Positions 31,137-44,676 are shown, counted from the stretch's first letter. The stretch: 64,000 bases of DNA from Macrophomina tecta (GCA_024180945.1 JAKSGN010000006.1:2604001-2668000), one strand, 5' to 3'. The notes: generated by a model not told the origin, from the sequence alone. Program-made: numbers and translations.

Positions 31137-32363
31137 TCATTTGTTTCGATTCAGCACCTCTCTGACAACGTCCCCTAAGGTAACTTTCGGCAACCCTCCA
31201 ATCAGCTCATTCGCCAACTCCAGACCTGTCTCCTCGAACCACGTCCCACACGGCACCTCCGCATCCCCGACAAAGCTGATCGATAGCAAATCATACATCG
31301 CGCCCACATCCCCTCGCGCGATACCCTCTCGCGCATTCGCGATCTCTCGCTCGCTCGACACGTGCTCCAGCTCCCACTTTTCGCCGCTCTGCCGCTCTAG
31401 CTCCGCGACTATGTCGCGCGACGAGCACGCGAAGTCCTGGAAGTAGAGATACCGGTTCGCGGTGCGCCCTGGATCCTGCAAGATCCTGGCTGTCGCGAGC
31501 GCGACGTTGGGCAGCGTGGTGACGGTGAACTTGTGGGTCCCCGAGTCGAAGATTTTGGCTTTGCGGCCGGGGATATTGATCTTGAAGAAGTCTTTGTCGA
31601 GGGCCCTGTGGGGGATGTGCGTCAACGAAAGCTCCAGGCACCACTATCAAGACTCTTGGCCTCATGAAATGACGAGAATATTTAGAACATGAAGAGAGAA
31701 TGGGAAGGTTTAAGGAAGGAGGGGGGAGGCGAGCGAAGAGACGGGAGGAATAGAGAGAATGGCTTACCAGTCTAACCAGCTTCCCGTTCCGATAGCCGTC
31801 CAGGTCAAGGTCACATCTGGCTCTTGCACTCGTCGCTTGAGATACTCGATCACTTCGCCCTTGGCTTTGAACACGGGCACGAGCGCTTGCGCCGCAGCGT
31901 TGGTGTTGTCCGCCCCGAAGTCGCCCGTCACGTACCGCTGCACGCCAGCTGCGATGGCCGCGTCGACGAAGCGCATTTGCAGTTCGTCACGCGCCATTGG
32001 CTCGGTGGAGAGTGCATTGATAACGGCGTCTTGGCCTGCATGTTGAAGTCAGTTCGGGGACTTCTGCTGAATGGAGGATTTGGAGGGTGTAGAGAACCGG
32101 CGAAGGCGGTGGTGAGCTCCGCGACGGTGAAAGCGTCGGAGACGGTCTTGACGACGAGATTAGAAGGGAAGCGAGAGCGGGATGAGGCGCGTGTCAGGAC
32201 GGTGATGGTGATGGAGGGGTTGTTGGAGATGACGGAGAGAAGGGCGGAACCAAGCGAACCGCTGGCCTGGGGCTGTTAGAAGTCTGGGAAGTCTTTCATG
32301 ATTGAGCAGGCGTGGTAGACGTACTCCGGCTATGAGAATCTTCTTTAGAGAGGAGTCGGCCAT
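31137..32363 (-). CDS. NmrA-like / isoflavone reductase-like NAD(P)-binding protein (314 aa)
   Basis: Minus-strand exons are 32363-32325, 32266-32098, 32035-31768 and 31605-31137; introns of 58, 62 and 162 nt. Splicing brings together KKILIAGASGSLGSALL, the glycine-rich nucleotide-binding loop of atypical short-chain dehydrogenases. Further family features are FAGQDAVINAL, FVDAAIAAGVQRYVTGDFGAD (place of the catalytic Tyr/Lys region), TAIGTGSWLDWALDKDF and NVALATARILQDP. Members either reduce aromatic or phenylpropanoid substrates or act as redox sensors like NmrA; I cannot choose. The cytosolic protein has no membrane segment. The second intron has a less usual gttctc donor, but phase and protein continuity support it. 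Confidence 0.88.
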
Positions 32364-33723
32364 CTTTTCGAAGATGCTGAAGGGTTTGGCTCTGGTAGAA
32401 ATCGAGTGAGGGTGCGAGTTTAAGCACAGGGGTCGATTTCAGAGCAGGTTTAAATATTTCACAATCTGGTCCCTCACAGCTTCACATGCTTACGACCACT
32501 TTTAGTTGCTGCCAGCGTCCTCATGCAGTCACCATGCGAAGTCATCGTGTGGCGAAGCTGAAAGTAGGTTAGCGATTACTGATGTGGAACTCATGAGGAT
32601 GTCAATTATCGTTTTGACAAGGGATGTGCTGTGGTTAGGTAAGCTCATGCGTCTGCTACCAAAATATAATCATCGCACCAAAAGGAGAGGGAATATATAA
32701 TCACCAGCAGTGACGTCACCAATGCTAGCTTGAGTCCGCCAGATCTGGCCATTGTCATCATAAACGGTCTTTTCCTGGCTGACAGAGGCGTTCGCGTGTC
32801 GGCATTTAGCCATATTGTCGAAGATGCCGCAGCGGCAGTTTTGGAATCAATGGACTATATCTTCCGGGACGGACAAACTCGGAAAAAATAATTCCGTGGC
32901 CACTGTCTTCAATTGCATCCTATAAGTCTACTTCTCAAATATTCAGTGTCGCTTTTTCTTTTTCTTTTTCTTTCTTTTTTTTCTTTTTTTTTTTTTTTTT
33001 TGAAGGGGTGGATTAGGGCGTAGTGCTATCGCGGCCGAGCGATTTGTATTTGACGTGAGGTAAGTTATAAAAATCAATATGGCGCTGGAGTTGCACCTGT
33101 ACCGAGGTCTCTGAAAGAATTGTCTGCAGTCTTGATTGACATTCTGTTCTCTTATAGCGACAGGAAATTTCGCCCACAGCCATTGACAATTGGATTTTCA
33201 AGGCGCTGACGGTGCTTTTATCTGACCTTCATGAACGGTCTCGGCCTTTTTCCGCTCCCAGCTTCATCTTGTAAGGGTGTTTGATATCTTTGTTTTGTTG
33301 TGGCAAGAATACTCGCGATACCGCTTCCTTAAGCATATATGCTAGAGATGTTTGCCACGATGCGAAAACGAAAGAATTAGTAGCCCATCTATCACCGGCA
33401 CCTTCTGGGGTGCACTCGCGAAGGAGTTCCCTCATTAGATATTTTAGTACACTCAACTCTGCAAACTTTGGCCCCATCGAATATTTGATAATCTTATAAT
33501 AAAGCGCACACTGATGCTATTATCTCAATAGAAGTAACAGCTACTGTAGCTTACATCGTCAATTCGCCAGCAATTTTCAACGAAGATAGTAGTGCTCGAC
33601 CGGCTCTAGTTTGCGAGATTCCTGGCACGCTGTCTTGTCAAACCAACGGAGGAACTCAAGGAGACATCGTACAATTTCATGATAACTGTCTTCATCGATA
33701 TTCCCTCGAACAGCTCGCCTGGC
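32364..33723. other. Intergenic region with a long pyrimidine/T tract
   Basis: 1.36 kb, AT-rich, no supported gene. A CT/T-rich tract occupies about 32952-33001 and ends with an 18-base T run (32984-33001). Confidence 0.55.
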
Positions 33724-34554
33724 CTACAACACGGGCTTCCTCCCTTTCGCAATGAAAAGTGTGACAGTAAATTTCTCCCCCGACGGCTTCTCCATCTCTG
33801 CCTTCTCTTCAATGACACTGAAGCCAAAGTCAACCAAACCAGCACCTTCAAACAAACCGCGCATCCCCTCCTGGTTGAAGCCAAAGACTTTGACGTAACT
33901 CTTGAGTTCTGGTGGTATTTCGTGGGGCTTGTCGGAAAGGAAGTCAACGATGAAGAAGACGCCACCCGGCTTCAACCGCTCAGAAATTCGTTTCGTCGCG
34001 AGAAAGACATCGTCGAAATGATGAAACCCCAGTCCTACAGCCGCAACATCGAAATTGAAGAGCGCTGGATTTGATAGATCGGCGTCTGCCTCGTCGCTGA
34101 TCAGATTTCCCTGGACGGCTGACATCTGTTCAGGGGCCAGTCCTGCCGCGACGGCACGGGAATTGTACTCGGCAGCCATGTTTGAGGACAGGTCGATGCC
34201 GCGGATTGTGGTCACAAAAGGACCAAGTGCCTATCATGGGGCACCATTAGCGTCGCCGGAATGCGCCAGAAGGATTGCGGATTTCTTACCCGCGAAATTA
34301 ATCCAGTACCGCAGGCGTAGTCGAGAAACCGGACTTCCTTGCTTTTCTCATTCTCCTTTGCCCAATCCACGCCGAACCAGTCAATGCGGTCGCGGATTTC
34401 TCCGATGATCATGAAACTCAGCTTCTTGTGCCACGCTTTGGCATCATATTGCGACGCCATTTCACTATGCGCAGTTTAGCTTGTATTCGGCCCTACTTGG
34501 CGCGAGAATGCACACATACTCGAACTTTTGGCGGTTTGCTTCGGTTAAAGTCAT
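33724..34554 (-). CDS. Class I SAM-dependent methyltransferase (238 aa)
   Basis: Minus-strand exons are 34554-34520, 34464-34290 and 34230-33724; introns of 55 and 59 nt. The start MTLTEANRQKFDEMASQYDA comes from joining a 35-nt first exon to the longer frame. Motif I is FLDYACGTGLISR (58-70), the acidic loop is IRGIDLSSNM (SAM ribose contact), then FDVAAVGLGFHHFDD and RLKPGGVFFIVDFL (motif III region). The fold is complete. The acceptor is unknown: relatives include UbiE/Coq5-like and small-molecule methyltransferases. No membrane or targeting sequence is evident. Confidence 0.88.
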
Positions 34555-34823
34555 TGCTGCAGGAATGGGTTTCAAAAATCTGTCAGTGAAATACACAATG
34601 GCAGAGCTTGCTATACAGATGGTCTCATTGATGGAAGCAGATGATATATAGTTGCTGGATAGAATCTCTCCGAAGTGGTTGTGGAGCCTTGTACCAGCGG
34701 GTGGCTGGCGGATAGAAATCGTTAAGTCTCCTTGTAACTCTCCCATTGGCCGACCCGTCCGGGGAACGGAGACTAGAGAATTAGTCGCCGCGGAGCTTTC
34801 AGCACAAGCACATGCTGCAGCCC

Positions 34824-35829
34824 TCAGTCGAAGATGGTCTCAAGGTCAATGTCTTCGCTTGTCGGGGCGGTTGAACTGCGATGTGTGGTGTTCAGGGCTT
34901 TCCGTCGCCGATTCTCGAGCCCCTCGGCCCGCTTGCGCTCTCGTCTAGCTGCAGCGTCCTCCCAACCAGGGTAGCCCTTCTTGCCCGTCGAAGGCTTCGT
35001 GTCCTCACCGGGCTGCCGGAATTGGGCCACTAAATGGGCGCGGAATCTCTCGATCCGCTCGGTGTTGACAGCGAAGCGTTCGTTGGCGAGCTCGACCAGC
35101 GATCGCAGGTACTCCTCGCTCACGACGGACGCTCTGCGACCGTCATCATGCTCGTAGGCGATGATCGAGTCGAATGTGAGGCCGATGGAGCGCACGGCAA
35201 CCATGGGGGTGACGGAGCCGTCAGTGTTGGCCTGCAGGCCGACAGCGCCACTCTCTCTGAAGCCGGCCTGTAGCGCGGCTGACAGAACTCTTTGGGCATC
35301 AGCGAGCGAAGCGGTCAACAGATGCAATATCTACGTTTCATCAGGCGCTGCACGACTCGAGCGGCGGTTCTAGACGTACCATGGCCTCGAACTTGAGGTG
35401 GACGTGTCGCAGGCCGCCGGCTTGCTTCGCGTGCGGGAGGCCTTCGGCAGCGTCCAGACCGAACAGGGAGGTGAAATGCTGGCCCGCTTGTTCTGCGTCT
35501 GCTGCGGGCATTGGAACTGGCTCATGGGATACGAACAGCCACTGTCCACCGCCTTTTCCTCCTGGGCCGGCCATGTTCGTCTCGGCGGGCGCTTCGCGCG
35601 GCTCGCTGGGCTCCGTCGCAGCCGCCCGCTTCCTGCCCTCGAGAAAGGCGGCAATGCGCCCGGCGCAGCTGCTCGTCGTGACCAAGCCTTCAATGGCATT
35701 TATATCGTCGATGAGCGTGCGGATGCCCTCGTCGATGGAGCCCTTGGGCGACGCGTCACTGTACTCGGCTGCAGGCTGTGCAAGCTGCTGCAGGATGCGA
35801 TGCTTCTTGGCGGCGAATGCAGACGCCAT
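34824..35829 (-). CDS. tyw3: tRNA wybutosine-synthesizing protein 3, TYW3 (318 aa)
   Basis: Minus-strand exons are 35829-35380 and 35330-34824 with a 49-nt intron in phase 0. TYW3 methylates N4 of the tricyclic base at position 37 of tRNA-Phe during wybutosine synthesis in the cytosol. The N-terminal part has RTLIDDINAIEGLVTTSSCAGR, the family signature, followed by WLFVSHEP and LRHVHLKFEAM up to the splice site. The second exon carries ADAQRVLSAALQAGFRESG, RSIGLTFDSIIAY and EEYLRSLVELANERFAVN. A charged KRAEGLENRRRKAL segment and an acidic C-terminus (DIDLETIFD) finish the protein. The start at 35829 matches the family; open frame continues upstream but is GC-rich leader. Confidence 0.92.
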
Positions 35830-36122
35830 TGGGGGCAACGCGGCACTACACGAGCGGCAGCGGTGCGAGGGCGTTCTGATGAGGGTGGGGGAGAAAATTG
35901 ATGGTGCGATTTTGCATGGCAGGACAGGCCGACAGGGAAGCGCGCCGCCCCGTGGACACGCGAGGACGCGTCGGGGCTGGTGCGCACCGTCGTTTAGGCA
36001 GCCCGGCCCTCCCCAAGCATTGCCCGCTGCGCTCACACGAACAACAACACCGTCAGGCTGCCATTCGAAGGCCGCACCACCGCCAGAGGGCCGTGAAGAC
36101 CACTTTCTCCGAAGTCGCAGTT

Positions 36123-39100
36123 ATGCCTCGCCGTTCTGTCCGACGGTCCGCCGGCTCCGCTGCCTCAGCTGCCTCAAAAAGGCCCAGCTCGCCGCAGCCC
36201 GCGCCGAAGCGGCAGTCAAAGCGGGCCAGGGTCGCCGGAAGCTCTAAGGCTACTCCCACCAAGAGCCAGTATTTCGAGCAGGAGCAAGAGCCAGCCTCGG
36301 CGCACGACTCCTCTGGCGCTAACGACGCCGCCGGGAAAGAGGAGTCTGGCTACGAGGACGAGGACGCCACTGGCACCGGCTCCAGTTCGGATTCCGACGC
36401 CGCTGCTGATGACGATGCATACTCCTCCGACGACCGCTCTGCTTCTAGGAAGAGGGGTCGTCCGCAGAAGCCAGCTCGCGTGACAAAGACGGCCGTCGCG
36501 GGCAAGAAGGGCAAGGAACTGTGGAGGACTGGCGTCGACACCGGTCTTGAACCGGGCACAAAGCTTGTCATCAAGAAGCCGAAACCCAGGGAAGCCGGTG
36601 CCACACCATACACAGATGATACGATCCATCCGAATACACTGCTCTTCCTACAAGACTTGGCTAAAAACAATGACCGGGAGTGGCTGAAAAGTGAGCATCC
36701 ACCCGTCATCCATGTGTGCCCTGCTCGCGACGCCGCCGGGCCGTTATACGCCTTGCCGCCATCGCGCACCCCCTCTCATCTTTGCAAAGGGCCGTTAGAC
36801 GCCCGACACGTGTCACGTCCAAGGGCCGCCACTGTTAGCCTTAGACTAACGTACTGTGACTATATGCAGTGCACGACCCGGACTACCGCACATCCTTGAA
36901 AGACTTCAACTCATTCGTCGAGAAACTCACGGAGAAGGTCATCGAGGCAGACGACACCATCCCTGAACTGCCTATTAAAGATATTGTTGGTTCACTGCAA
37001 GTCAGCTGGATCGCGTAGAGCTAATGCACCCTGCACAGGTCTTCCGAATTTACAGAGATATCAGATTCAGCTCTGATCCGACGCCGTACAAGGTCGGGAA
37101 AACCCGCTTGGGGTATGCAAGATATACGCTAATACCCAGCAGACGCACTTTTCCGCTGCCTGGTCCGTTGTTCGTGCTCAGCGGTGTTGCATTCAACTGA
37201 ACCTAATATAGGTCCCGAACAGGCCGCAAGGGGCCTTATGCTGCATACTATGTGCATCTCCAGCCGAACGCAAGTTTCGTCGGTAAGTGAGTTCTGTTTA
37301 TACCCCCAGTCGCACTACCATCGCAATTTGTGGGCGAGAAGCAGGACATGTCGACAAGGATCCATTTGCAGTAGCGTTGCAGCCTGCATGTGCAAATTCC
37401 AAATGAGCCGCAAAACGCCCCACAGTTCGTCTCTAAGCCGAGCTTTTGTGCAACTGTATCATGGGAACCGTAACGCAAGGGACACGAACATTTGACCAAG
37501 CCGTCTGGCGCGGGATCTCTACGTTGTAAGACCTGCCCACGCTTTGCCGGTGGCTGTCAGGAAGCCACGCGCTTGATTGCGAATGCCAAGAGCTGGAGCC
37601 GTCCGTCACTGTTGTGCGACATCCACAAAGTCGAGAGAGAGAGCAGAGCCCGCCAATGACCCGCTCCGAGACGCCTGGCGAAACAACGATGAATATGGTC
37701 AGCAGACGATGTAGGCCGGGCAATATAACGCAGTGCGACTATACCGGCAGCTGCTCTGCTATCGTCTACCGACATTCCCTCTCGTCACAATCCCGTCGTC
37801 CCCCCCACACATACTAGTATGCGTATGTCGCGTCGTTGCATCCGCTGCCGTCACTCCTCAGTTGAGAAGTCTCCATGTGGCAGGGAACCCCGGTCATGGA
37901 TAGGCTTTTTGGCTATTACAGCAAGTGAGACGGTCGGAGTATTCTGCAAGAGGATGTACGACGACACAAGGTCGTAGAACCTCACGGTAGTATCCCGCCT
38001 TCGCTGTTCGTCCGATAGCCATATTTTCGAAGGAGAGGGTGTCCTGTTTCTCAGTCAGTGCCTCATAACTTCATGCGAAGGCGTTGCCATTACACCGCTG
38101 CTTAGCACAAGGCATTACCGCTCGCTGTATCGTCATTGCGAATCATTCACCTGGAGTCACTGGGACGACACCATCATTCTTACACCGCTCAGTATCAGCT
38201 TGCGAAAGCCCTCTTCTCACTGGACGGATATGGCAGCAAGGAGCAGAATCTCTGGATTGTCATACAACGGCACGCGGGTTTCTGAGCCGCGGCTATTGCG
38301 TCTGCCGCGTCTTCTGCGCTTGCTGTTGCACAAAATCCGGCCCCTGATTCTAACAACACTGCCATCCGACTGAACGCACGATGTCTAATGCGTGGTGTTA
38401 AGAGCGGTGGTCACAACTTACGGGATGTTTCTGAGCACCAGCCTGATCGCCTGAGCCATCTGCATCGTGGCATGCGCTTGCAACGGCAACGGGTATGATC
38501 TCAAGCATTTGTGTTCGTCCCATTCGATCTACCACCGGAGCTGAGACCTGGGATATGGATTACAACGGCTGGCAAGGCATAGCAAGATGCCCAAGGCGAG
38601 ATGAACGACTCGTGGGATCTGTGGACTCCGCTCAGTGCTCCCAGTCGACAGCTGCTTCGCGCATCACCTGAGGTATTTTCGGTTTGCCGCATTAGCGATG
38701 AGAGGCATCCTGATATGCAGCTGGGGATTCTTGACCGTTTCTGGTTGCTGCTGCAGTTGCGGGACGGCGTGGAGCCTTGGCCTTTCGTGGCAGAGAAGGC
38801 ATCTAGCAGGAGCGAGCCGACAGGCTTTTTCGTCGTTACTTCGACTGAAAAGCGCACCAAATCCCTTCCTTTGTCATGCACCTTGTTTCTGTGATCTCTC
38901 TGAAGTTTTATTGTATGTAGCGATCGCGTTTCACTGACTGATGGTTGGGCTAGGTGGCGGACTCTGGATGCCTGCAGCGGACAGTCTCCAGAAGTTGAGG
39001 CGCGACATTGATCGGAAGCCTCACAAGATCAAGAGCGTCCTCACCGATGCGAGGCTTCGGAAGGAGTTCTTCGACGGGGTCCCGAATGACGAGAAGAAGG

Positions 39101-40345
39101 CGGTGGAAGCCTTCACGAAGCACAACGCCGAAAGCGCGCTGAAAACTAGGTCAGTGTCCATTCCCATTCCTTTGCGTGATTATCCAAGGCATCCGGCGTA
39201 TAGGGGCAAGGTAGCAGATTCTTTAGCAGTGCCGCGACACTAGATGTGCGAAGTTGGACTTGTGGGTTGGTTCGACGTGTTATCCGTACTCCAAGGCACT
39301 CAAGGTAATTCTTACGACGGTTGCTGTTATCCGCTCTGCGCAGCCACTGAAACGAAATGAACGGTCAGAGGAGATCAAAATTTGCACGCTGCCGAGGGAG
39401 GCCCATCGAAGATGAAGGGACTATCTCTAGCGGGGAGAACTTCCGTGGGCTCGGTTCACTAGCAAGTCATTGACCGAAGCCACCACTCCATAGCGACAGA
39501 CGCTGCGAATGCCCCCTCGGAGGGACAGCTTCCATAGAAACACCGAAGATAACAGCGCCCCGTCTGGAGCAGAGACGGACTCTTTGCTCTCCGGATGCAC
39601 GGGATGTCCGGACGGCACTCGGAACAGCTCACGCGCGCAGGTTTATCGGAAGACTTTGGGGTTCGGATGAGTGCTGAAACGGTTATCTCTTGCCACTGGA
39701 TGCCTGGACGGTCACGCTAATTAGAAGGCGTCTCATTCGTTGTCTCTTGACCAAGTGCTAACAGCGCGACGAAAGTTCAGGCCCCAGGGATACGCCAAAG
39801 ATCACTGCGACATCGAGCTGTTGCGACTGCGCAGCTTCACGATTAGCAGCAAGTTGGACGACAGCGAGGTGATGGGAGCGGGAGGACTGCAGCGGGTCGC
39901 TGACTTGATTTCATGCATGGTGCCATTTGTAAGTTCTCTCCGCACTGCATATTTGGACGGCCGAGAGTATATTAGGATCTATCGAAGGGCTGGCTGCTTG
40001 GGCGCCATGGGAGGCGTGCATTCCCACACGAGGAAGCAGGCGGTGACTAGTCTGACAACACATAGCTGGAGTCATCTGGGAAGCCTGATGGCGGCGGGCT
40101 TACCAGATGTTACCTGTCTCTTTTCGCGGTCTGCCGTGGGCGGGGATGATGGTGGATTTGAGCTGGCCAACCACGGGCAGCAGCGGCAGAGCAGCGCGGT
40201 GGACACATCACCGCTAGAGCAGTGGCTAACCTTGCGGTGCATGCAGATCACGTATCTCAACAGCGTAGTCATGCTGGACGCACCGTCGAGCGGCGAAGAC
40301 GACAGCAGCAACGAAAGCAGCGCCGAGGAAGGAGCGGCCGCCTGA
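36123..40345 (+). CDS. DUF2461 (TIGR02453) family protein, eight exons with very long introns (423 aa)
   Basis: Exons are 36123..36690, 36870..36985, 37039..37092, 37143..37162, 37212..37282, 38954..39149, 39781..39928 and 40247..40345. Introns are 179, 53, 50, 49, 1671, 631 and 318 nt; all junctions keep frame. The N-terminal 160 residues are disordered, basic then acidic (KRPSSPQPAPKRQSKRARV, DSDAAADDDAYSSDD), suggesting nuclear location. The DUF2461 domain follows: HPNTLLFLQDLAKNNDREWL, MHDPDYRTSLKDF, VFRIYRDIRFSSDPTPYK, WSRTGRKGPYAAYYVHLQPN, GGGLWMPAAD, YAKDHCDIELLRLRSFTI and the terminal ITYLNSVVM. Its biochemical role is not established. Exon 4 is only 20 nt. The three late introns are far longer than any other intron in the window and hold no recognisable gene. 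Confidence 0.82.
37283..38953 (+). other. 1671-nt intron of the DUF2461 gene
   Basis: It begins gtaagt and ends with a cactgac branch-like site and ctag acceptor, so splice ends look normal. The interior has frames up to about 126 codons on both strands without family features. I found no terminal inverted repeats or target duplication by eye. Confidence 0.7.
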
Positions 40346-43300
40346 GCGCACGCATCGAGGCGGTGGGCTGCTGGCAGCCGGCAGCGGCGTCGCCAACCAG
40401 GCAGAGGTGCAGGCCGCAAAGCGTAGGCCGGGCGGAGTGCGGCGCGGCGCAGCGCATGGGCATGGACATGGGCATGGGCGGGTGGGCGGGCGATCGTGTA
40501 GATGCGAATGAGTTGTCACTCTCTCGTACTTGCAGGTGTGGCAATGTGGTGCGAATCAAGGCAGCTGAAACGCCCGGGTAGCGCCGCGGTGTGGCCCGAT
40601 GGGGGAAGGGGCTAACGGTCACTCGCATACGGATTTAGGCACGTGATCTATAGTCTTGGCAGGCGCAGCAGGGAGCGGCGCGCGGGCCGGCAGGCGCCAG
40701 GCGGACGTGCGTCTGGCTGCCCACCTCCCCCAGCATGGCACCGCGCGCGCTGCCCCCGCTGGCTGCCCGCGGCAACAGGTGGCCAAGCACCCAAGCACGC
40801 TCGGGAGGGAAGTGCCCTTCCGCAGCGCAGAAAAGTTTATTTGATTGTCCGCTGCACGTCCTAGCGCTTCGTCATGCTGCCTGCGGTCATCCCATCCCCC
40901 GTCCCCTCCCATCATCCCCATCGCCCATCCGATGTCGACGCCCAGCCAGAGCGCGCAATATACTACCGGTCAACTGCGCTCACACACCCGCACGGCGCGC
41001 ATACTCACATTGCGACTATTTTGCGGCGTGCGCTGCCGCATGCCTCAAGCCTCAGGAGCCAGCCCCGGCGCCCAGCCCGGCCGCGCGCGCCCGCGCGGCC
41101 GCCGCGTGAAGAAAGCCTCGCTTCGCCCCCAGTGTTTTTGTCGATATGCGCGCTGCTCGCCCCGAGATAGGGACGGCCCGCAATTTCACCAGGCTGCATG
41201 GGCTGTCCGATCGTTCGAGATAAATAAAAACTACCCCCCCCCCCCGTCATCGTCCGCCGCACACCCACAAAGCCCCCCAGCATCCAGCATGCAACCCTCC
41301 CCAATAATCTATCCACGGCGCGGGACAGCCGTCCAGTTTGGGAAGCGCCGCGCCGCTCCAGCCCCCTCGTGCATCGCTTGCCTTGGTGTCCGTCCGTTGT
41401 TTCCCAAAGTACGGCTTGGTGTTGAGACGCGCAGCGGCGTCCTTCCGCCCGGCCCTCCAGCCCCCATCCAACGGACGCCAACCGAGACCATCTCGCGGCA
41501 CATCCCTTGGACGTTCGCATCCCCCGCGCCGCAGCAGGCGTAGGGCCAGGCTGGCCGTCCCGCAGCCCGTCAATGTCCCACCCTGCGCCGCCACCGCCGC
41601 AGCTGCCGAATCGCGCGAAGCGGCGGTGAGCAGCCGTGGCCGTTAAGCTCACGCGCACTTGTTCGTTGCGACGATGTACTAACTTTGCGCGCTGCATGGA
41701 CACACCATGTTGCAGCTGCCCGAGAGCACGCAAGCGCGCATCAGAACCAGGCGGTGCAGAGCAGCGAAAGCATCAGCATCCGGATGAGCGCAGAATGGCC
41801 TCACGATCACCCCCAAGCTGAGATCTCCCCGCCTGATCGCAGTTGCGTACGCGCGCATGCCGGGCTGTTGCCGCTTCCGCCGCCTCGCCTTACCCTTGCC
41901 TTGCCGCAACCGCAACCGCGGCGCGATCAGCCAGTCCTCGATCCACAATGCGCTGCATCTCCTAGTGGCCCGCCCCCCGGCCAGGCCGGCCCTTGAAAGC
42001 GAGGGGAAAACGGCTTCCCGCGGATGCATGCGATGCTTCTGCTTCCTCTCTCCAGGATTGCTGATGAGTGATGACCGCGCAGGCCAATTGCACGACTTGC
42101 CCTGCCAGCCCCATTATGTATGCTCCTGCCGCCCCCAGCCCGCAGACTCGATGTGGTCCTGCTTATGGCAGACGACCGTCTCGGCCGCACCTGCTCCTTT
42201 CAGGCTGCCATTACATTGCTTCTTTAACCCGCTTGAGCTTGCGGTGCAGCGGCGGCTCCGCAATAATTGCAACGGTCTTGGGCCGTTGCAGCCGTCATAT
42301 GTGCGCTGTCTAGCTAAGGCGCTGACAGCAGCCATCGACTAACGTACTGAAGCCTAATGACGGAAGCACCAGGAACACCGCAACCTTCTTGCAGCAGTGC
42401 ATCCCTGCTTTGTTGAATTTCGTTCGCGGGTGTTTCCCGATGGAGCATATCCGCGCACCCTGGATGCCTGCTCCAAAGCACTCCCCCAGAGGCCGCGCGC
42501 TAAAAGGGCCAAGGGATGCGTCGACGGCAGGGGACCGACGGGGGCCCATCCTTTCCGCAGCGAGCTCCTAAATTCGTCCAACTGTATCTGGCGACATGCT
42601 GGTTAAAGTTCTGTCACATTTTCTGTCCTCTCGCGACGTGTGGGACGGAGACTGTCAATGTTTCGGGTCCGCCTCAGTGTCCAGCGGGAGGCCGCGCCTT
42701 GCGGGAGACGATGCCAATACCAATGCCGCTGGGCACAGATTACAGAGCGCAGGCCTCAGGCTGGTGCTTGAGGATTGGGCAGCTGGTATCAACGAGAGGC
42801 GTTGACGAGATGCTGCCCATTGTGGCGCCCACGGGCAGGGAGAAACTCCAAGCGCGGGCTGTTGCAAGGCTCGTCCAAAGCTGGCCCTTTTGCCGCGCGA
42901 CACGAATCGACGGCCGCGCATGATAGGGCTTACGGCTGTCCTCGCCGCAAGGAGAAGAGGCGCGATTGTGCGGTCCTGTCGTGTCTGCCTGACGGCCTGA
43001 GTGGAGCCTTGCATGCCGCGCCCTCCCCCCCCTTCCCTTCCCTTCCCCCATCCCTTCACTCCTCCGCGTCCTCCCGCCTTCGTGCTACCGAGTACGGGCA
43101 TGCGGTATCAAAACCAGGATTTTGCCGTCGTCTCCCGCGCCGCTTTTCCCACGTGGAATCTCAAACCTCACGAATCGTCCCGGCCCGCAGCAGGTCGCGA
43201 GGGGGCTTGCCCCGTCCATTCCTGGTTGCTGCGTGGGTTCCATTCTTTATCTAACCGCGCACGACACCTCCCACCGCAACCTCTCGTTGCTCTGCTTTCT

Positions 43301-44676
43301 TCGTGTTTCATTTCCAACCCAGCAGGCCTGCCCGTACCGTGCGCACATGGACACACGCAGCGCACGCCTTTTTCTATTGCCATCATTCCTTCCTTGCCGA
43401 ACAGAGTTGAATCCGCGTGCGTCCGGCAAACGGCGCCGTTTCCTTCGCGTCAACCAGGTCAGCACACGTTCCTTTTTCCTTTCTCGCCTGAGACTTTGCA
43501 TGCCCGCCACGTCTTGGTCCCGCAAAGGCGCTGGAAGGCGTTCTTGCGCGTTTTAAGTTACACGACCTCCGCTTTTTTGCTTTACTTTTGCTTTTTCCAT
43601 CGCCCACTCCCCTGTCCCTGCAGCGGTCCATCCCGAATTACGCTTTTTTGCTTGCAATCTAGTTGGGAGCATTGCCCCCCTTGTCCTTCAACGGCCTTCA
43701 ATAACTTCTTGACTTCCCACTCGCGCATCTTCCTCGTCACGAACATTTCGTCGTCGTCAGCCAAACCCCACATGCAAATTGATAGTCCTGGCGGCAAAAC
43801 CGTAGGTTCGCGCCAACGGATGCCAATTACCCTTTCGACAGGATCGCCCCGCTCCGTTGCCTCACCATTGCATCCTTCCTCATCTCTTTCTGTTCTTGCC
43901 GGGCCCGGCCCTTTCAAACGAGCACGTTTTGCATGCGTCATTCCGGGGAATTCTACGAGGCGGCCAGCTCTTCTACCGCCGCCGCTGCTGCTGCTGTTGC
44001 GGTTTCAGAGCGGACAACCCCACCCCAACCCCCTGGTGCACATCGTAAAAGCAAGTAGGCTCCGGTCGTAGCACAAGGCGGCCGTTGCGAATTGAGGCTT
44101 GCAGTTGTGCATGAGAATCGGCGGGTCTGCCCAGCCTGTCGTCTCCCGACAGTGGGAAATGTCCGGGTGAACTGCCGATGATGCAAGTATAGTAGCACAC
44201 ACTACCTCCTGCCACGAAGGATTTTTTTTTTTTTTTGGAGGGGTAGCGGAATGGAGCGCAGAGAGTTACGACGCGACACGAGCTTCTCCGCTGTCGCTCC
44301 AATATGCGAGACCCGTCACGCACGCACCTGGTGCGCGCATGACCATCCATGGTGTGATTAATAATATTTTTTTTTGGCTTCCGCATTGGTGCTTCTTTGA
44401 GCCAAACAGATGAAAGAAAAAAAAACATATTGCTTTATTGCATCCGCCGAAAGGCACTAGTTCAAAGGAGAAACAAAAATTGAATGGAAAGACTCCGGAA
44501 TATTGGGATGCGGGAAGGGCGAGGCAAAAGCGTATAGATACGAGGATTGGACCTTAATTAGGTAGCGGCTAGCGCCTGCTTTTTTTGCCCGACAGCCGAC
44601 CAAGATGCCCTGGCGCGTGCCTTGCCTCGGTCGCTAAAGGATACGGTCCGCTGCTGGCAGCCGTGGACGGACTCCC

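Noticed and set aside
28158..34554. Possible secondary metabolite cluster (cupin, hydrolase, NmrA-like, methyltransferase)
   Set aside because: No polyketide synthase, peptide synthetase, terpene synthase, P450 or pathway regulator is present nearby.
43001..44071. 356-codon plus-strand frame in the gene desert
   Set aside because: Pro/Ser/Phe-rich translation without domain, with normal-length frames on all other strands in the same GC-rich DNA; long frames are expected by composition.
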